64,000 bases of DNA, taken from NCBI GenBank assembly GCA_005402585.1, contig BIFP01000008.1:558001-622000 (forward strand), in the 5' to 3' direction. The translations under genes were made by a program, and so were the position numbers. Below are positions 8,771 through 17,697 of this stretch, piece by piece. Each line of letters begins with the position of its first letter. Position 1 is the first letter of the stretch. Origin of the DNA: Micromonosporaceae bacterium KJ-029. GTDB taxonomy: Bacteria; Actinomycetota; Actinomycetes; Mycobacteriales; Micromonosporaceae. The notes under the pieces are model-generated. The model was given only the letters and a program-made list of their open reading frames with translations, had not been told where the DNA came from and did not search any database.

Positions 8771-9565
8771 ATGCTCATCCTGCTGCCGCCCTCGGAGGGC
8801 AAGGCCGACGCCGGGGCGGGTCGCCGTCTGGACCTGGCCCGGCTCTCGCTGCCGGAGCTGAACCCGGTCCGGGCGGAGGTGCTGGCCGCGCTGGTCGCGC
8901 TGAGCGCCGGGCCGCAGGAGGCGGCGCTGGCCGCGCTCGGGCTCGGCCCGGGCCAGCACGGGGAGTTGCGGCGCAACGCACGGCTGGAACGGGCCGCCAC
9001 CGCACCGGCCGGCCGGATCTACACCGGGGTGCTCTACGAGGCCCTCGACCTGGCCACGCTCCCGCCGGCGGCGCAGCGCGCGGCGGGGCGGCAGGTGCTG
9101 GTCAGCTCCGGCCTGTGGGGGGCGGTACGGCTGACCGACCGGATCCCGCCGTACCGCTGCCCGATCGGGGCCCGCCTGCCCGGCGCCGGTGCGCTGCCCG
9201 CGCGATGGCGGCGGGTGCTGGGGCCGGCACTGACCGCGGCGGCCGGCGCCGGCCCGGTGCTGGACCTGCGCTCCGGTGCGTACGCCGCCGCCTGGACACC
9301 CCGCGGCGAGCTGGCCGACCGCACCGTGACCGTGCGGGTGCTGCACGAGCGGGAGGTCGACGGGGTGCCGGTGCGCTCGGTGGTCAGCCACTTCAACAAA
9401 GCCACCAAGGGCCGGCTGGTCCGTGACCTGCTGCTCGCCGGCGCCCGGCCGCGCACCGCCGACGCCCTGGTGACCGCGCTGCGGGACCTGAAGTACACCG
9501 TGTACGAGCAGCCCACGCCTCCGGGGCGGGCGCGTCAGGTGGATCTCGTGGTCACCGAGTTGTGA
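8771..9565 (+). CDS. yaaA: YaaA/DUF328 family protein (peroxide stress response)
   Basis: 264 residues. It starts MLILLPPSEGKADA, the conserved YaaA opening. It also has YTGVLYEALDL, GLWGAVRLTDRIPPYRC and SHFNKATKGRLVRDLL, which match the family's characteristic blocks. E. coli YaaA lowers free iron and DNA damage during hydrogen peroxide stress. Its structure has a DNA-binding-like fold; the mechanism in actinomycetes is untested. ATG 8771 is chosen because the family motif starts at once; an in-frame GTG at 8753 overlaps the previous gene. It follows the GT-C gene by 8 bases, so probably co-transcribed. Confidence 0.92.
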   Translation: MLILLPPSEGKADAGAGRRLDLARLSLPELNPVRAEVLAALVALSAGPQEAALAALGLGPGQHGELRRNARLERAATAPAGRIYTGVLYEALDLATLPPAAQRAAGRQVLVSSGLWGAVRLTDRIPPYRCPIGARLPGAGALPARWRRVLGPALTAAAGAGPVLDLRSGAYAAAWTPRGELADRTVTVRVLHEREVDGVPVRSVVSHFNKATKGRLVRDLLLAGARPRTADALVTALRDLKYTVYEQPTPPGRARQVDLVVTEL

Positions 9566-9662
9566 ACAGCCGCAATTTTTCCTCAAGGCTGAGCCGGATC
9601 GGTACCACCCGCTGGCGTCACGGGTCACCGTAAGGAAACCCAACGCCACGAGGAGGCCTCCG

Positions 9663-10334
9663 GTGGTTGCCGAACCGATCCTGCTCGACCGGCTCCGTCC
9701 GCCGTCGACCCTGCCGCCGCTGGACTGGTCGACCCTGTCCGACGCATTCGAGACGGCCTGCCTGGTGCGGTGTATGCCGCCTCCGGCGGCGCCCGGCCCG
9801 CGGCACGCCCGGCAGCCGGGCCGGCCGGCGACGATCGAGTTCAACCGGGAGGAGGCGGCCCGCCGGGCGCGGCAACTGCTCGACCGGCTCGACATCCCGG
9901 TCCGACACGAACGGGCCGTAGGCGGGCTGCGCCGCCGCTACGAGCTGCACCGGCTGGACGTGCCCCGCGAGCACCGGCCGGGGTACGTGGCGATGGTGGA
10001 GAACGGCTGGCACCGCGGCCGGCGGGAGCTGCTCGGTGGGGCGGTGCCCGGCGCCTCGGCGGCGCGCCGACTGCGGCGCACCCAGTTGGCCGCCGCCGCC
10101 TGGCGGGCCGCGCTGCTGGCGGGTGGACGGCATGTGCGTCGGCACATCCTCGGCGTACGGATCACCGACCGGGAACTCGCCGCCGTGCTGGTCCGTGGCG
10201 CGGCCCTGCTCGACGTACCGGCGATGCTGCGACCGGGCACCGGCTGTTACCTGGTCAGCGTCGCCCACGGCCGGGACCGGGACCGCATCCTGCAGCACGC
10301 CGGAGAGGAGGCGGCACAGCGCCCGGTCGCCTGA
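9663..10334 (+). CDS. Conserved hypothetical basic protein
   Basis: 223 residues, not recognised. The GTG start is well supported by AGGAGG six bases upstream. The protein is Arg-rich and cytoplasmic, with no membrane segment or signal. It has a mixed alpha/beta region (IEFNREEAARRARQLLDRL, RRYELHRLDVPREHRPGY) and a long helical block (LRRTQLAAAAWRAALLAGG). The C-terminal part, RITDRELAAVLVRGAALL then GCYLVSVAHGRDRDRIL, could be a small beta-hairpin domain. A strong terminator follows, so it is probably monocistronic. Confidence 0.65.
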   Translation: MVAEPILLDRLRPPSTLPPLDWSTLSDAFETACLVRCMPPPAAPGPRHARQPGRPATIEFNREEAARRARQLLDRLDIPVRHERAVGGLRRRYELHRLDVPREHRPGYVAMVENGWHRGRRELLGGAVPGASAARRLRRTQLAAAAWRAALLAGGRHVRRHILGVRITDRELAAVLVRGAALLDVPAMLRPGTGCYLVSVAHGRDRDRILQHAGEEAAQRPVA

Positions 10335-10364
10335 TTTCCCGGCCCACGCGCCGGGCGGAAGGCT

Positions 10365-10403
10365 GTCCGGGGCGCCGATCGGGACCCGGCGCCCCGGACT
10401 TTT
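10365..10403 (+). terminator. Rho-independent terminator
   Basis: Perfect 13-bp stem GTCCGGGGCGCCG (10365-10377) pairing with CGGCGCCCCGGAC (10387-10399) around a 9-base loop, followed by TTTTG. It closes the hypothetical gene that ends at 10334. Confidence 0.85.
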
Positions 10404-10520
10404 GTCCCCGTTAGTCAACTGATCCCGGTGGCTCCGGCAGGCACCGCCAGGCACCGGCCGGGGCGTGCTCCGCCACCCTGGGCTTGCGCCACAGGGGTCC
10501 GGCGGCGCACAGTGCTGCCC

Positions 10521-11483
10521 GTGAGCCGTACCCGGTATGCCGTCCGAGACCGGCGGCGCGGCGCCCGCGCGACACTGGCGCTGGCCGTGCTGTTGGCCCT
10601 GCCCGGCTTCGCCGCTTGCCGGGACTCCCCCGCCGAGACGGTACGCATCCGCATAGCCACCGGCAGCCCGACCGCCGTCTACCACGCCTTCGGCGAGTCA
10701 CTGGCCGCCATCCTCAACCGCGAACTACCGAATGTGCACGCTGAGGTGATGGTCACCGCCGCCTCGGCGGAGAACGTGCGGCTGCTCGGTGCCGGGGAGG
10801 CCGAACTCGGCTTCACCCAGGCCGACGTGCTGCCCGCCGATCCCGGCCCGGACCCGCCGGTGGTGGCGGTCGCCCGGGTCTACGACGATCTGCTGCACCT
10901 GGTCACCACCGCGGACAGTCCGGTGCACACCCTGGCCGACCTGGGCGGGCGCCGGGTGTCGGTCGGTGCACCGGGTTCGGGGACCGAGATCACCGTCCGC
11001 CGGCTGCTCACCGTGGCGGGGTTGGACGGCGAGCAGGTGTACCGGGAGCGGCTCGGCCTGGACGACTCGGTGGCCGCGCTCCGGGCGGGGCAGATCGACG
11101 CCTTCTTCTTCTCCGGCGGGCTCCCGGTGCGCGCCGTCGCCCAGTTCACCCGGGACACCCCCGCCCGCATCGTCGACCTCGGCGAGTGGACCGCACCGCT
11201 GCGCCTGGGAAACCCGGAGGTGTACGTCCCCCGGGACATCCCCCGCTCGGTGTACGGCATCGACCCGGTCACCACCGTGGCCAACCCCAACTATCTGGTG
11301 GTCCGGGCCGACCTGCCGGAGACCCTGGTCCGCGAGGTGACCCGACTGCTGATGGAGCGGCGGTCCGAGTTGGCCGCCGCGCATCCGGCGGCCGGGCGGA
11401 TGAGCCCCCGCGCCGCGATCGCCACCTCGCCGTTGCCCCTGCACCCGGGTGCCGCGGCCTGGTACCGCGCCAGCAAACCCTGA
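10521..11483 (+). CDS. TAXI-family TRAP-type solute-binding lipoprotein
   Basis: About 320 residues. A basic start (VSRTRYAVRDRRRGAR) and hydrophobic core lead to LALPGFAAC, a plausible lipobox with the lipidated Cys at about residue 33. The mature part has TAXI features: VRIRIATGSPTAVYHAFGES, GEAELGFTQADV, LADLGGRRVSVGAPGSGTE and AALRAGQIDAFFFSGG. Classical TAXI proteins deliver solutes such as glutamate to TRAP permeases, but no TRAP membrane subunits are adjacent. Instead the gene converges on a histidine kinase/response regulator pair, a pairing that suggests a ligand-sensing role. GTG 10512 is an alternative start three codons upstream. Confidence 0.85.
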   Translation: MSRTRYAVRDRRRGARATLALAVLLALPGFAACRDSPAETVRIRIATGSPTAVYHAFGESLAAILNRELPNVHAEVMVTAASAENVRLLGAGEAELGFTQADVLPADPGPDPPVVAVARVYDDLLHLVTTADSPVHTLADLGGRRVSVGAPGSGTEITVRRLLTVAGLDGEQVYRERLGLDDSVAALRAGQIDAFFFSGGLPVRAVAQFTRDTPARIVDLGEWTAPLRLGNPEVYVPRDIPRSVYGIDPVTTVANPNYLVVRADLPETLVREVTRLLMERRSELAAAHPAAGRMSPRAAIATSPLPLHPGAAAWYRASKP

Positions 11484-11535
11484 CGCAGCCGCGTGCGCCC
11501 CAGGCCCTCAAGCCACCGACGCGCCCGCCCCGGGC

Positions 11536-13014
11536 TCAGGCCACCACCGACGCGGGCGACGCCGGCTCGGTGCCGCCCGCCGGGTCAGTGACCGGACCGG
11601 ACCGGCCGGCCGGGTCCGTCGACGGGTCGGACGGCGCGGCCGGCTCGGTGGGCGCGGGGAACCACAGCGCGGCGACCAGCCCGCGCGGGGAGTTCGCATG
11701 CATCGTGAGCCGGCCGTCGGAGGCGTCGACCAGCACGGCGGCGATGGTCAGCCCCAGCCCGGCACCGTCGACGTTCTGCACCTCGGGCGCCCGCCAGAAC
11801 CGCTCGGTGGCCTGGCCGAGCTGGCTGCGGGTCATGCCGGGGCCGGTGTCGCGTACCTCCAGCGCGGTCCCGCCGTCGCGGGCCGCGACGGTCACCGTCA
11901 CCTCGCCGCCCACCCCGCTGAACTTCACCGCGTTGTCGATCAACGCGTCGAGCGCCTGGTCGATCGCGGTCGGTACGGTCCGGGCGTACACCGGGGTCGG
12001 GTCGGCCGCCAGGCGCAGGGTGATCGACCGGTACCGGGCCAGCGGCTCCCAGGCCGCCACCCGGGACGCGGCCGTCGCCGTCGCGTCGACGATGACCCGC
12101 TGGTTCTCCCGGCGCTCGGCCCGGGCCAGGGTGAGCAGCGCGTCGAGGAGCAGGGCCAGCCGGTCGGTCTCCTCCAACGCCAGCCGGTGCTCGGCGCGGC
12201 CCTCCGGATCGGTCAGGCTCGGCCCCAACTCCTCCACCCTCAACCGCAGCGCGGTCAACGGGTTGCGCAGCTGATGACTCGCGTGCGCGACGAACGCGCG
12301 CTGCCGGTCCATCACGTCGGAGACGACGTCGGCCATGTGGTTGAAGCTCGCCGCCAGGCGACGCAGTTCCGGCGGGCCCAGCCGGTGCTGCACCCGGGCG
12401 CTCCGATCCCCCTCGGCGATCTCGTGGGTGACCGCGTCCAGTTCGGTGACCGGGCGCAGCACCCAGCCGGCCAGCCCGAACGCGGTGAGCACGCAGGCCA
12501 GCACGGCGAGCAGACCGATCGCGGTGAGCAGCAGCCACCAGGTGGCGACCGTACGGCGAATCCCGTCGGTCGGGGTGGCGGTGACCACCGCCCCGAGCAC
12601 TTCGCCGCCGTCGTTGATGGGCACCGCCACCACGATCGGGCCGTCCACCCAGGGCCACACCGAGTCGGGCCCGCTGGACTGCTGGCCGGACAACGCGACG
12701 TCCAGCGCCGCCCGGGTGCCCGGGGCCGGTTGCCAGCTCGCCGAGGCCACCACGATCCGGCGGTCCCGGTCCAGCACCGCCGCGCCGATGCCGTACAACT
12801 CGTCGTAGCTGTCGAGTTCGTTGTTCAGCGGTCCGGGCGCGCCACCGCGCAGCGCCGGCCCGGCCAGCGAGGCGAACCGGGTGGCGTCGGCGAGCCGGTC
12901 GGCCCGGACCCGGTCGGTCTCCCAGGTGGTCAGGGTCGCCGCCAGCGGCGTACCCAACGCCACCAGCACCAGCACCATCAGCAGCAGGTAGCTGATCACC
13001 AGGCGCCGTCGCAC
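11536..13014 (-). CDS. HAMP-containing sensor histidine kinase
   Basis: 492 residues. Topology: transmembrane helix at about 7-28, an extracellular sensor region of about 125 residues, a second helix at about 158-182, a HAMP linker (VLRPVTELDAVTHEIAEGD), then the HisKA domain with phospho-acceptor His in FVAHASHQLRNPLTALR (about 247). The ATPase domain follows: DNAVKFSGVG (N box), VRDTGPGM (G1) and GAGLGLTIA (G2). Encoded 10 bases after its response regulator, in the same transcript. Its 3' end faces the TAXI lipoprotein gene. Signal unknown; the convergent lipoprotein is a candidate co-sensor. Confidence 0.92.
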   Translation of the reverse strand: MRRRLVISYLLLMVLVLVALGTPLAATLTTWETDRVRADRLADATRFASLAGPALRGGAPGPLNNELDSYDELYGIGAAVLDRDRRIVVASASWQPAPGTRAALDVALSGQQSSGPDSVWPWVDGPIVVAVPINDGGEVLGAVVTATPTDGIRRTVATWWLLLTAIGLLAVLACVLTAFGLAGWVLRPVTELDAVTHEIAEGDRSARVQHRLGPPELRRLAASFNHMADVVSDVMDRQRAFVAHASHQLRNPLTALRLRVEELGPSLTDPEGRAEHRLALEETDRLALLLDALLTLARAERRENQRVIVDATATAASRVAAWEPLARYRSITLRLAADPTPVYARTVPTAIDQALDALIDNAVKFSGVGGEVTVTVAARDGGTALEVRDTGPGMTRSQLGQATERFWRAPEVQNVDGAGLGLTIAAVLVDASDGRLTMHANSPRGLVAALWFPAPTEPAAPSDPSTDPAGRSGPVTDPAGGTEPASPASVVA

Positions 13015-13024
13015 CGCGGGCCCC

Positions 13025-13681
13025 TCACTCGTCCCGCAGCCGGTACCCGACGCCGCGGACGGTCTCCACCAGGCGCGGGTCGCCGAGCTTGCCGCGCAGC
13101 GAACCGACGTGCACCTCCACAGTGTGCCGGTCGGCGAAGGTGGTCCCCCAGGCGTCGAGCAGGATCCGGTCGCGGGGTACCGCGACCCCGGGCTGCCGGG
13201 CCAACGAGAGCAGGACGTCGAACTCCTTGCGGGTCAGCGAGACCGACCGGGCGGCCACGGTGACCGTGCGGGCGGCCACGTCGATGCGTACCGGCCCGAC
13301 CTCGATCAGGTTACGTGCCGGCGCCGCGTGCGAGGCGCGCCGGAGCACCGCCTCGATGCGGGCCTGCAACTCCACCATCGAGAAGGGCTTGACCACGTAG
13401 TCGTCCGCGCCGATCCGTAGGCCGAGCACCCGGTCCCGTTCCTCGCCGCGGGCGGTCACCGCGATGATGCCGAGCTGGTTGCTGCGCCGCCGCAACTCCC
13501 GGCACAGGTCGGTGCCGTCGCCGTCGGGCAGGGTCAGGTCGAGCAGCACCAGGTCGCAGGGGGCGGCGGAGATGGCGGCGGCGACAGTGGCGGCGTGCTC
13601 CACCTCGTACCCACGCCGAGTCAGGGCGGACGACAGCGCGGCGGCCACCCGACGGTCGTCCTCGACCAGCAGGATGCGCAC
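13025..13681 (-). CDS. OmpR/PhoB-type response regulator
   Basis: 218 residues from GTG 13681, which has GGGGAGG just upstream; longer in-frame starts are unlikely. Receiver domain VRILLVEDDRRVAAAL with phospho-acceptor Asp in LVLLDLTLPDG (about 48), conserved Thr in IIAVTAR and Lys in VVKPF (about 98). The C-terminal winged-helix effector has SLTRKEFDVLLSLARQPG, RHTVEVHVGSLRGKLG and ETVRGVGYRL, typical of the Trans_reg_C domain. Upstream partner of the histidine kinase; targets unknown, but the neighbouring lipoprotein gene is an obvious candidate. Confidence 0.94.
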   Translation of the reverse strand: MRILLVEDDRRVAAALSSALTRRGYEVEHAATVAAAISAAPCDLVLLDLTLPDGDGTDLCRELRRRSNQLGIIAVTARGEERDRVLGLRIGADDYVVKPFSMVELQARIEAVLRRASHAAPARNLIEVGPVRIDVAARTVTVAARSVSLTRKEFDVLLSLARQPGVAVPRDRILLDAWGTTFADRHTVEVHVGSLRGKLGDPRLVETVRGVGYRLRDE

Positions 13682-13783
13682 CCGGCCTCCCCGTTCGTCC
13701 TGCTCCGCTGACCTCGATCGGTAGACCATAGATGGTCGCAGACAACCGCTCAGGGTGACAGGCCTGGGGCCGCTGGGCCGACC

Positions 13784-14095
13784 TCAGAGTCCGAAGACCT
13801 CGTCGGCGGTGGCGTCCCGCACCCCGTCCACGAATCCTCTGAAGGCGGGATCGTCGTGGCTGGCCGGCACGGTGGCGACGACCTCGCCGGTGGCCTCGGT
13901 GACCGCGTCGACCAGTGGCGGAAAGTCGATCTCGGAGTCGGCGAGGGTGTCGTCGTCGGCCTGGCCGAGATTGATCACGTGCTGCACGTCCTCGGACGGG
14001 GTCGCGGGGTCGTCGGCCCAGTCGGCGCCGGCACGGTAGCACTCGTCGTAGAGCGCGCGTTGGCTGTCGGTCCAGTCCTCGTGGTAGCTCTCCAT
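13784..14095 (-). CDS. Small acidic hypothetical protein
   Basis: 103 residues from ATG 14095, with AGGGGG six bases upstream; a second ATG six bases earlier has no spacing to that site. The protein is strongly acidic (ADDDTLADSEIDFPPLVDAV) with no membrane segment or cysteine-rich motif other than one Cys in LYDECYRAGADWADD. Not recognised. It is separated from the response regulator by about 100 bases and probably has its own transcript. Confidence 0.6.
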   Translation of the reverse strand: MESYHEDWTDSQRALYDECYRAGADWADDPATPSEDVQHVINLGQADDDTLADSEIDFPPLVDAVTEATGEVVATVPASHDDPAFRGFVDGVRDATADEVFGL

Positions 14096-14219
14096 GCCCA
14101 TCCCCCTGTACGACGGCCTGCCCCTTCGAGGATGCCCGTCGGCGCGGCGGACCGGGCCCGGTACCGGACAAAAGCGCTCCCTGCCTGCGGGAGCAGCGAT
14201 CCGAGTCTCGTCGACGGGT

Positions 14220-16700
14220 TCAGTCTCGGCGCAGGCAGGTCACGGCGTTCGGGTGGACGGGTGGATCAGCCGGGCGCTCGGCGAACTCCGTGTAACCGAC
14301 CTGCGCGGCGGTCCGGCGGGCGAAGCGATTCTGGCTGTAGACGCAGATCGTGCCCACGTCCAGCCGCTCCAGGGCCCCGGTCACCTCGTCGGCGGCCGGC
14401 CGCTCCGCAGCGGGCCCCCCGTTGGCGAACCGGGTCAGCAGCAGCCGATCCTGGGAGAACTGAGAGTTCAGGTCGTACTCGACCAGGAAGAAGTCGCGCG
14501 GGACAACCACCCGCACCTGGCTGGTCATCACCGGGATGGTCCGCATGATGCTCGCCGGGGCGAGCACGAGTCCGTCCGGACGGTCGAGGTCCGCGATGAA
14601 CTGCGCGATGGCCTGCCGCTCCGGCCGGAGCTTCAAGGTGGGTTGTTCGTGCACCAGCACCCCGCTGCGTTCGTCCCACATCGGGATGGCGTAGACGGCG
14701 AACGAGGCCACCATCGCCCCGGCCAGCACCACACCGACCAGGGCCCGCACGGAACGCAGCCGGGTGGGCAGCCAGACGGTGCACAGCAGCCCGATCAGCG
14801 CCGGCAGGGCGAGCAGCCACGGCACCCGCCACAGCACCACCGAGATGCCGGTGAGCGCGCTGACCAACTCCAGCACCCCGGGCACCAGCAGCACACTCAG
14901 CGTGAGGGCGCCGCCGGCCGCGAGCAGCGCCGGGGTACGGCGGCGGGCCAGCAACGGGCCGCACCACAGGGCCAACCCGCCGATCACGCCCACGATGCCG
15001 ATCTCGAAGGTGCGCCGGTAGGTGTGCGCGGCGTCGTAGAAGTTGACGTCCGCCGCGGCCTCGTTGGCCGACGTACCGAGCGCCAACTGGGTGACGATCA
15101 CCGCGCCGACCGGATAGAGCAGGGCGGCGAAACCGACGGCCAGCGCCGACTTCCAGCGCCCCACCAGCAGCATCATCAGGGCCGCCCCGCCGACCAGCAG
15201 CGGCAGGATGATCGCCGCGGTGGTGGTGAGCCCGGTCGCGGTGATCGACAGCGCGACGATCAGCATCAGCGAGCGCTTGGACCGGTCGTCGAAGAAGCGG
15301 GTGAGATAGTACCACATCAGCGGCACGACCGCGGAGACAAACATGCCCTTGCCTTGATAGAGGCGGGGCAGGTGGAAGGTGCCCAGGGCGGCGTCCGGAC
15401 CGGCGACCAACGCGAGGAAGGCGGCGGCCACGGTGAAGGCGAGCACGGCGCGCCGCGGCGCCCAGTGCTGCACCACCCGCCACAGCGCCAGCACGGCAAG
15501 CACCGCCATGACCGGCAACAGCACGAACCAGGTCGCCTCGGCACCGGAGATGCCGAGGAAACGACCGACCGCACCGGCGAAGACCTCGATGCTGGCGATC
15601 GGGGGTTGCGAGGCCATCGCCGGGAGGACGTTCTCGCTGAACAGGAAGTCGTTGAGCGGGACGATGTCCCGATCCGCCACCCACGCCGCCCGGCCCACGT
15701 AGTAGACGTCGTCGGGGGTACTGCGGGCCAGGTAGAGCGAGGTGACCGCGGCCACCCCCGCGATCAGCAGCGCGTACGCCGACTGCCAGGCGGTCGGTGC
15801 CGGCGCCGACGGCCGGGTGACCGGGGTGCTCCGCCAGGTCCGCCAGGTCAGCAGCACCACACCGACGGCGGCCACCGCCCCGGCCGAGGCCGGCACCCAC
15901 CAGGACAGGCCGGCACCGGCCGGGGTGCCCGCCACACCGGCGGTGATCGCCGCCACGGTTCCGGCCAGCAGGACCAGCGCCGTCCACCAGCGCGGGGTGA
16001 CCGACATCCGGCCGGCGCGGTCAGTCGCCGGGCCACCGGCCGCCGGCCCGACATCCGGCCGGCTCGCCGCGTCCGTACCGGCCGCCGCGTCGTCGCTCGC
16101 CGGCTCCGTGGCCGTCGCGTCGGCATCCGTTGCCGCTCCCCCGGCCGCCGCCGTTGCCCTCTCCGCCGTGTCCTCCGGGGCCACGGCGGTCGCCGGGTCC
16201 ACGCCGGTGGCGGTGTTCGCGCCGGTGGCCGGGTCCACGCCGGTCGCCGGGTCCACGCCGGTCGCCGGGTCCACGCCGGTCGCCGGGTCCACGCCGGTCG
16301 CCGGGTCCACGCCGGTCGCCGGGTCCACGCCGGTCGCCGGGTCCACGCCGGTGGCCGGGGCTGCGGCCGGGACCCGTGCCGCGCCACCGCGCCACCGTGG
16401 CAGGACGACCCGGATCAGCAGAGCGAGCAGGGCCAGCGCCGCAGTCGTCACCAGCCAGATCCGGAGCGTCAGGGACGGCGCGAGACCCAGCGGCAGGGCC
16501 GCGTGGTAGAGCAGCGTCCAGAGCGCGAACGCCAGTACGGCACCGTCGGTCAGCACGGCGGGAATCGCGGCGATCCCCGCCCCGATCCCACCCAGCACGG
16601 CCCGGAATCGGGCCGGGCGGGCGAGCGTGGGACCGGTCGGTCCGTCTGCCGCTGCCGCAGGAGGCGCGGCATCCGCGACGGTCTGGTCGATCATCGACAC
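14220..16700 (-). CDS. Large polytopic membrane protein (DUF6077-like) with a hexapeptide-repeat linker
   Basis: 826 residues. Two or three N-terminal helices (about 34-100) are followed by a disordered linker of about 130 residues containing ten six-residue units, mostly ATGVDP (residues 116-175). Then come ten or so helices (from about 230) and a soluble C-terminal domain with RFANGGPAAERPAADEV and a Cys pair. The membrane core has STPDDVYYVGRAAWVADRD and LPRLYQGKGMFVSAVVPL, resembling DUF6077/GT-C-like proteins of actinomycetes that may handle lipid-linked sugars. Function unproven. It lies upstream of cell-surface polymer genes but is read in the opposite direction to them. Confidence 0.75.
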   Translation of the reverse strand: MSMIDQTVADAAPPAAAADGPTGPTLARPARFRAVLGGIGAGIAAIPAVLTDGAVLAFALWTLLYHAALPLGLAPSLTLRIWLVTTAALALLALLIRVVLPRWRGGAARVPAAAPATGVDPATGVDPATGVDPATGVDPATGVDPATGVDPATGVDPATGANTATGVDPATAVAPEDTAERATAAAGGAATDADATATEPASDDAAAGTDAASRPDVGPAAGGPATDRAGRMSVTPRWWTALVLLAGTVAAITAGVAGTPAGAGLSWWVPASAGAVAAVGVVLLTWRTWRSTPVTRPSAPAPTAWQSAYALLIAGVAAVTSLYLARSTPDDVYYVGRAAWVADRDIVPLNDFLFSENVLPAMASQPPIASIEVFAGAVGRFLGISGAEATWFVLLPVMAVLAVLALWRVVQHWAPRRAVLAFTVAAAFLALVAGPDAALGTFHLPRLYQGKGMFVSAVVPLMWYYLTRFFDDRSKRSLMLIVALSITATGLTTTAAIILPLLVGGAALMMLLVGRWKSALAVGFAALLYPVGAVIVTQLALGTSANEAAADVNFYDAAHTYRRTFEIGIVGVIGGLALWCGPLLARRRTPALLAAGGALTLSVLLVPGVLELVSALTGISVVLWRVPWLLALPALIGLLCTVWLPTRLRSVRALVGVVLAGAMVASFAVYAIPMWDERSGVLVHEQPTLKLRPERQAIAQFIADLDRPDGLVLAPASIMRTIPVMTSQVRVVVPRDFFLVEYDLNSQFSQDRLLLTRFANGGPAAERPAADEVTGALERLDVGTICVYSQNRFARRTAAQVGYTEFAERPADPPVHPNAVTCLRRD
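16176..16355 (-). repeat. In-frame 18-base minisatellite, ten units
   Basis: Ten consecutive 18-base units inside the DUF6077-like gene. The seven nearest the gene start are almost identical at the DNA level (differences such as GTC/GTG only) and the last three are diverged. Each unit encodes ATGVDP or a variant, so copy-number change keeps the frame. The near identity suggests recent expansion and probable length variation between strains. Confidence 0.9.
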
Positions 16701-16891
16701 GAAACGTCCTTGTCGTCAAAACGGGCAGGTACGGAGCGCTCGCGCGTGTCCGAACACCTCGGCGGCCCCCGTGCCGCACAAACCACACCGAGAGTAGTAG
16801 TCGCCTCCGGGGCCAGGTCAGGCCGGCAGGCGAGACGTGGGCAGCCCGGTCGGGGACAGGCCCTGTCAGCGGTACCCCGGGCGGGACCTGC

Positions 16892-17530
16892 TCAACCGGT
16901 GATGGGCGCTTCCCGCTGCCGGGGCAGCGCGTCCTGCGCGCCGAGGCCGAGCGCCACCGACTCGACCAGCGTCTCCAGGTAGCTGTCGGTGAGCGGGGTG
17001 CGGGCGATGGCGAGCCGCCAGTACAGCGGCCCCACGATCAGGTCGACCGCCGCGTCCGGGTCGGTGCTGGCGGGCAGCTCGCCGCGCTGCACGGCCCGGC
17101 TGATCAACCGCCCGGCGACCTCCTGCTGCCGGGCGCGCAGCACACGCTGGAGCGTCTCGTCGATGGTCGGGTTTCGGGCCGCCTCGGCCAGCAGGTCGGG
17201 AATGATCTGCGAGGCCAGCGGGTGCCGCAGGGCGTGCGCCACGACCTGGAACAGCAGCGCGAGGTCACCACGCAGGCTGCCGGTGTCCAGCGCGGGCAGC
17301 CGACCTCCGGCCGCGGCGGCGACCACCTCGAGGACGAGGTCGAGCTTCGAGTTCCATCTACGATAGATCGCGGTCTTGCTGACACCGGCCCGCCGGGCCA
17401 CTGCCTCGATGGAGAGCCGGCCGTAGCCGACCGCGGCGAGTTCCTGCATGAGGGCACGGCGGATGGCCGTGGTGATCTCCCCACGGAGCACGGCCGCACC
17501 GGCGGGTGCGCGCCTCTTCCCGGTCGTCAC
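16892..17530 (-). CDS. TetR-family transcriptional regulator
   Basis: About 212 residues from GTG 17530. The N-terminal helix-turn-helix reads LSIEAVARRAGVSKTAIYRRW, a textbook TetR motif. The C-terminal helical ligand-binding domain (QVVAHALRHPLASQIIPDLL, LIVGPLYWRLAIARTPL) resembles the TetR_C_16 type. The gene is divergent from the ABC exporter operon, and the 167-base spacer holds inverted repeats, so the exporter and its own gene are the likely targets. Ligand unknown. Confidence 0.9.
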   Translation of the reverse strand: MTTGKRRAPAGAAVLRGEITTAIRRALMQELAAVGYGRLSIEAVARRAGVSKTAIYRRWNSKLDLVLEVVAAAAGGRLPALDTGSLRGDLALLFQVVAHALRHPLASQIIPDLLAEAARNPTIDETLQRVLRARQQEVAGRLISRAVQRGELPASTDPDAAVDLIVGPLYWRLAIARTPLTDSYLETLVESVALGLGAQDALPRQREAPITG

Positions 17531-17560
17531 CTCGGGCTCTTCTCGGCTGTCACGTAGAGC

Positions 17561-17601
17561 AATATACCGCAACGACGCTACGGTTGCGTCGCGACGTATT
17601 T
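17561..17601. promoter_or_regulatory. Candidate TetR operator between regulator and exporter genes
   Basis: The spacer contains CGCAAC (17568-17573) and its exact inverse GTTGCG (17583-17588), and directly after it the 10-base palindrome CGTCGCGACG (17587-17596). The surrounding AATATACC and GTATTT stretches are the most A/T-rich of the spacer. This position between divergent promoters fits an operator; it has not been aligned with known sites. Confidence 0.35.
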
Positions 17602-17697
17602 CGGACTACTGTCCACGCAGCGGCGAGGCGGCGCTCCACGCTAGATTCCATCGTCGCGACCAATCCGCCGGCACGACAGATCGGAGCGCCCATCCCC

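Noticed and set aside
16176..16355. Possible CRISPR-like array of 18-base units
   Set aside because: The units are contiguous without spacers and keep a reading frame, so it is a coding minisatellite.
14094..16982. Plus-strand open frame of over 900 codons opposite the DUF6077-like gene
   Set aside because: Its composition (runs of RRVHAG, GQ- and RP-rich) follows from the minus-strand minisatellite and third-position bias; the minus strand has coherent membrane helices.
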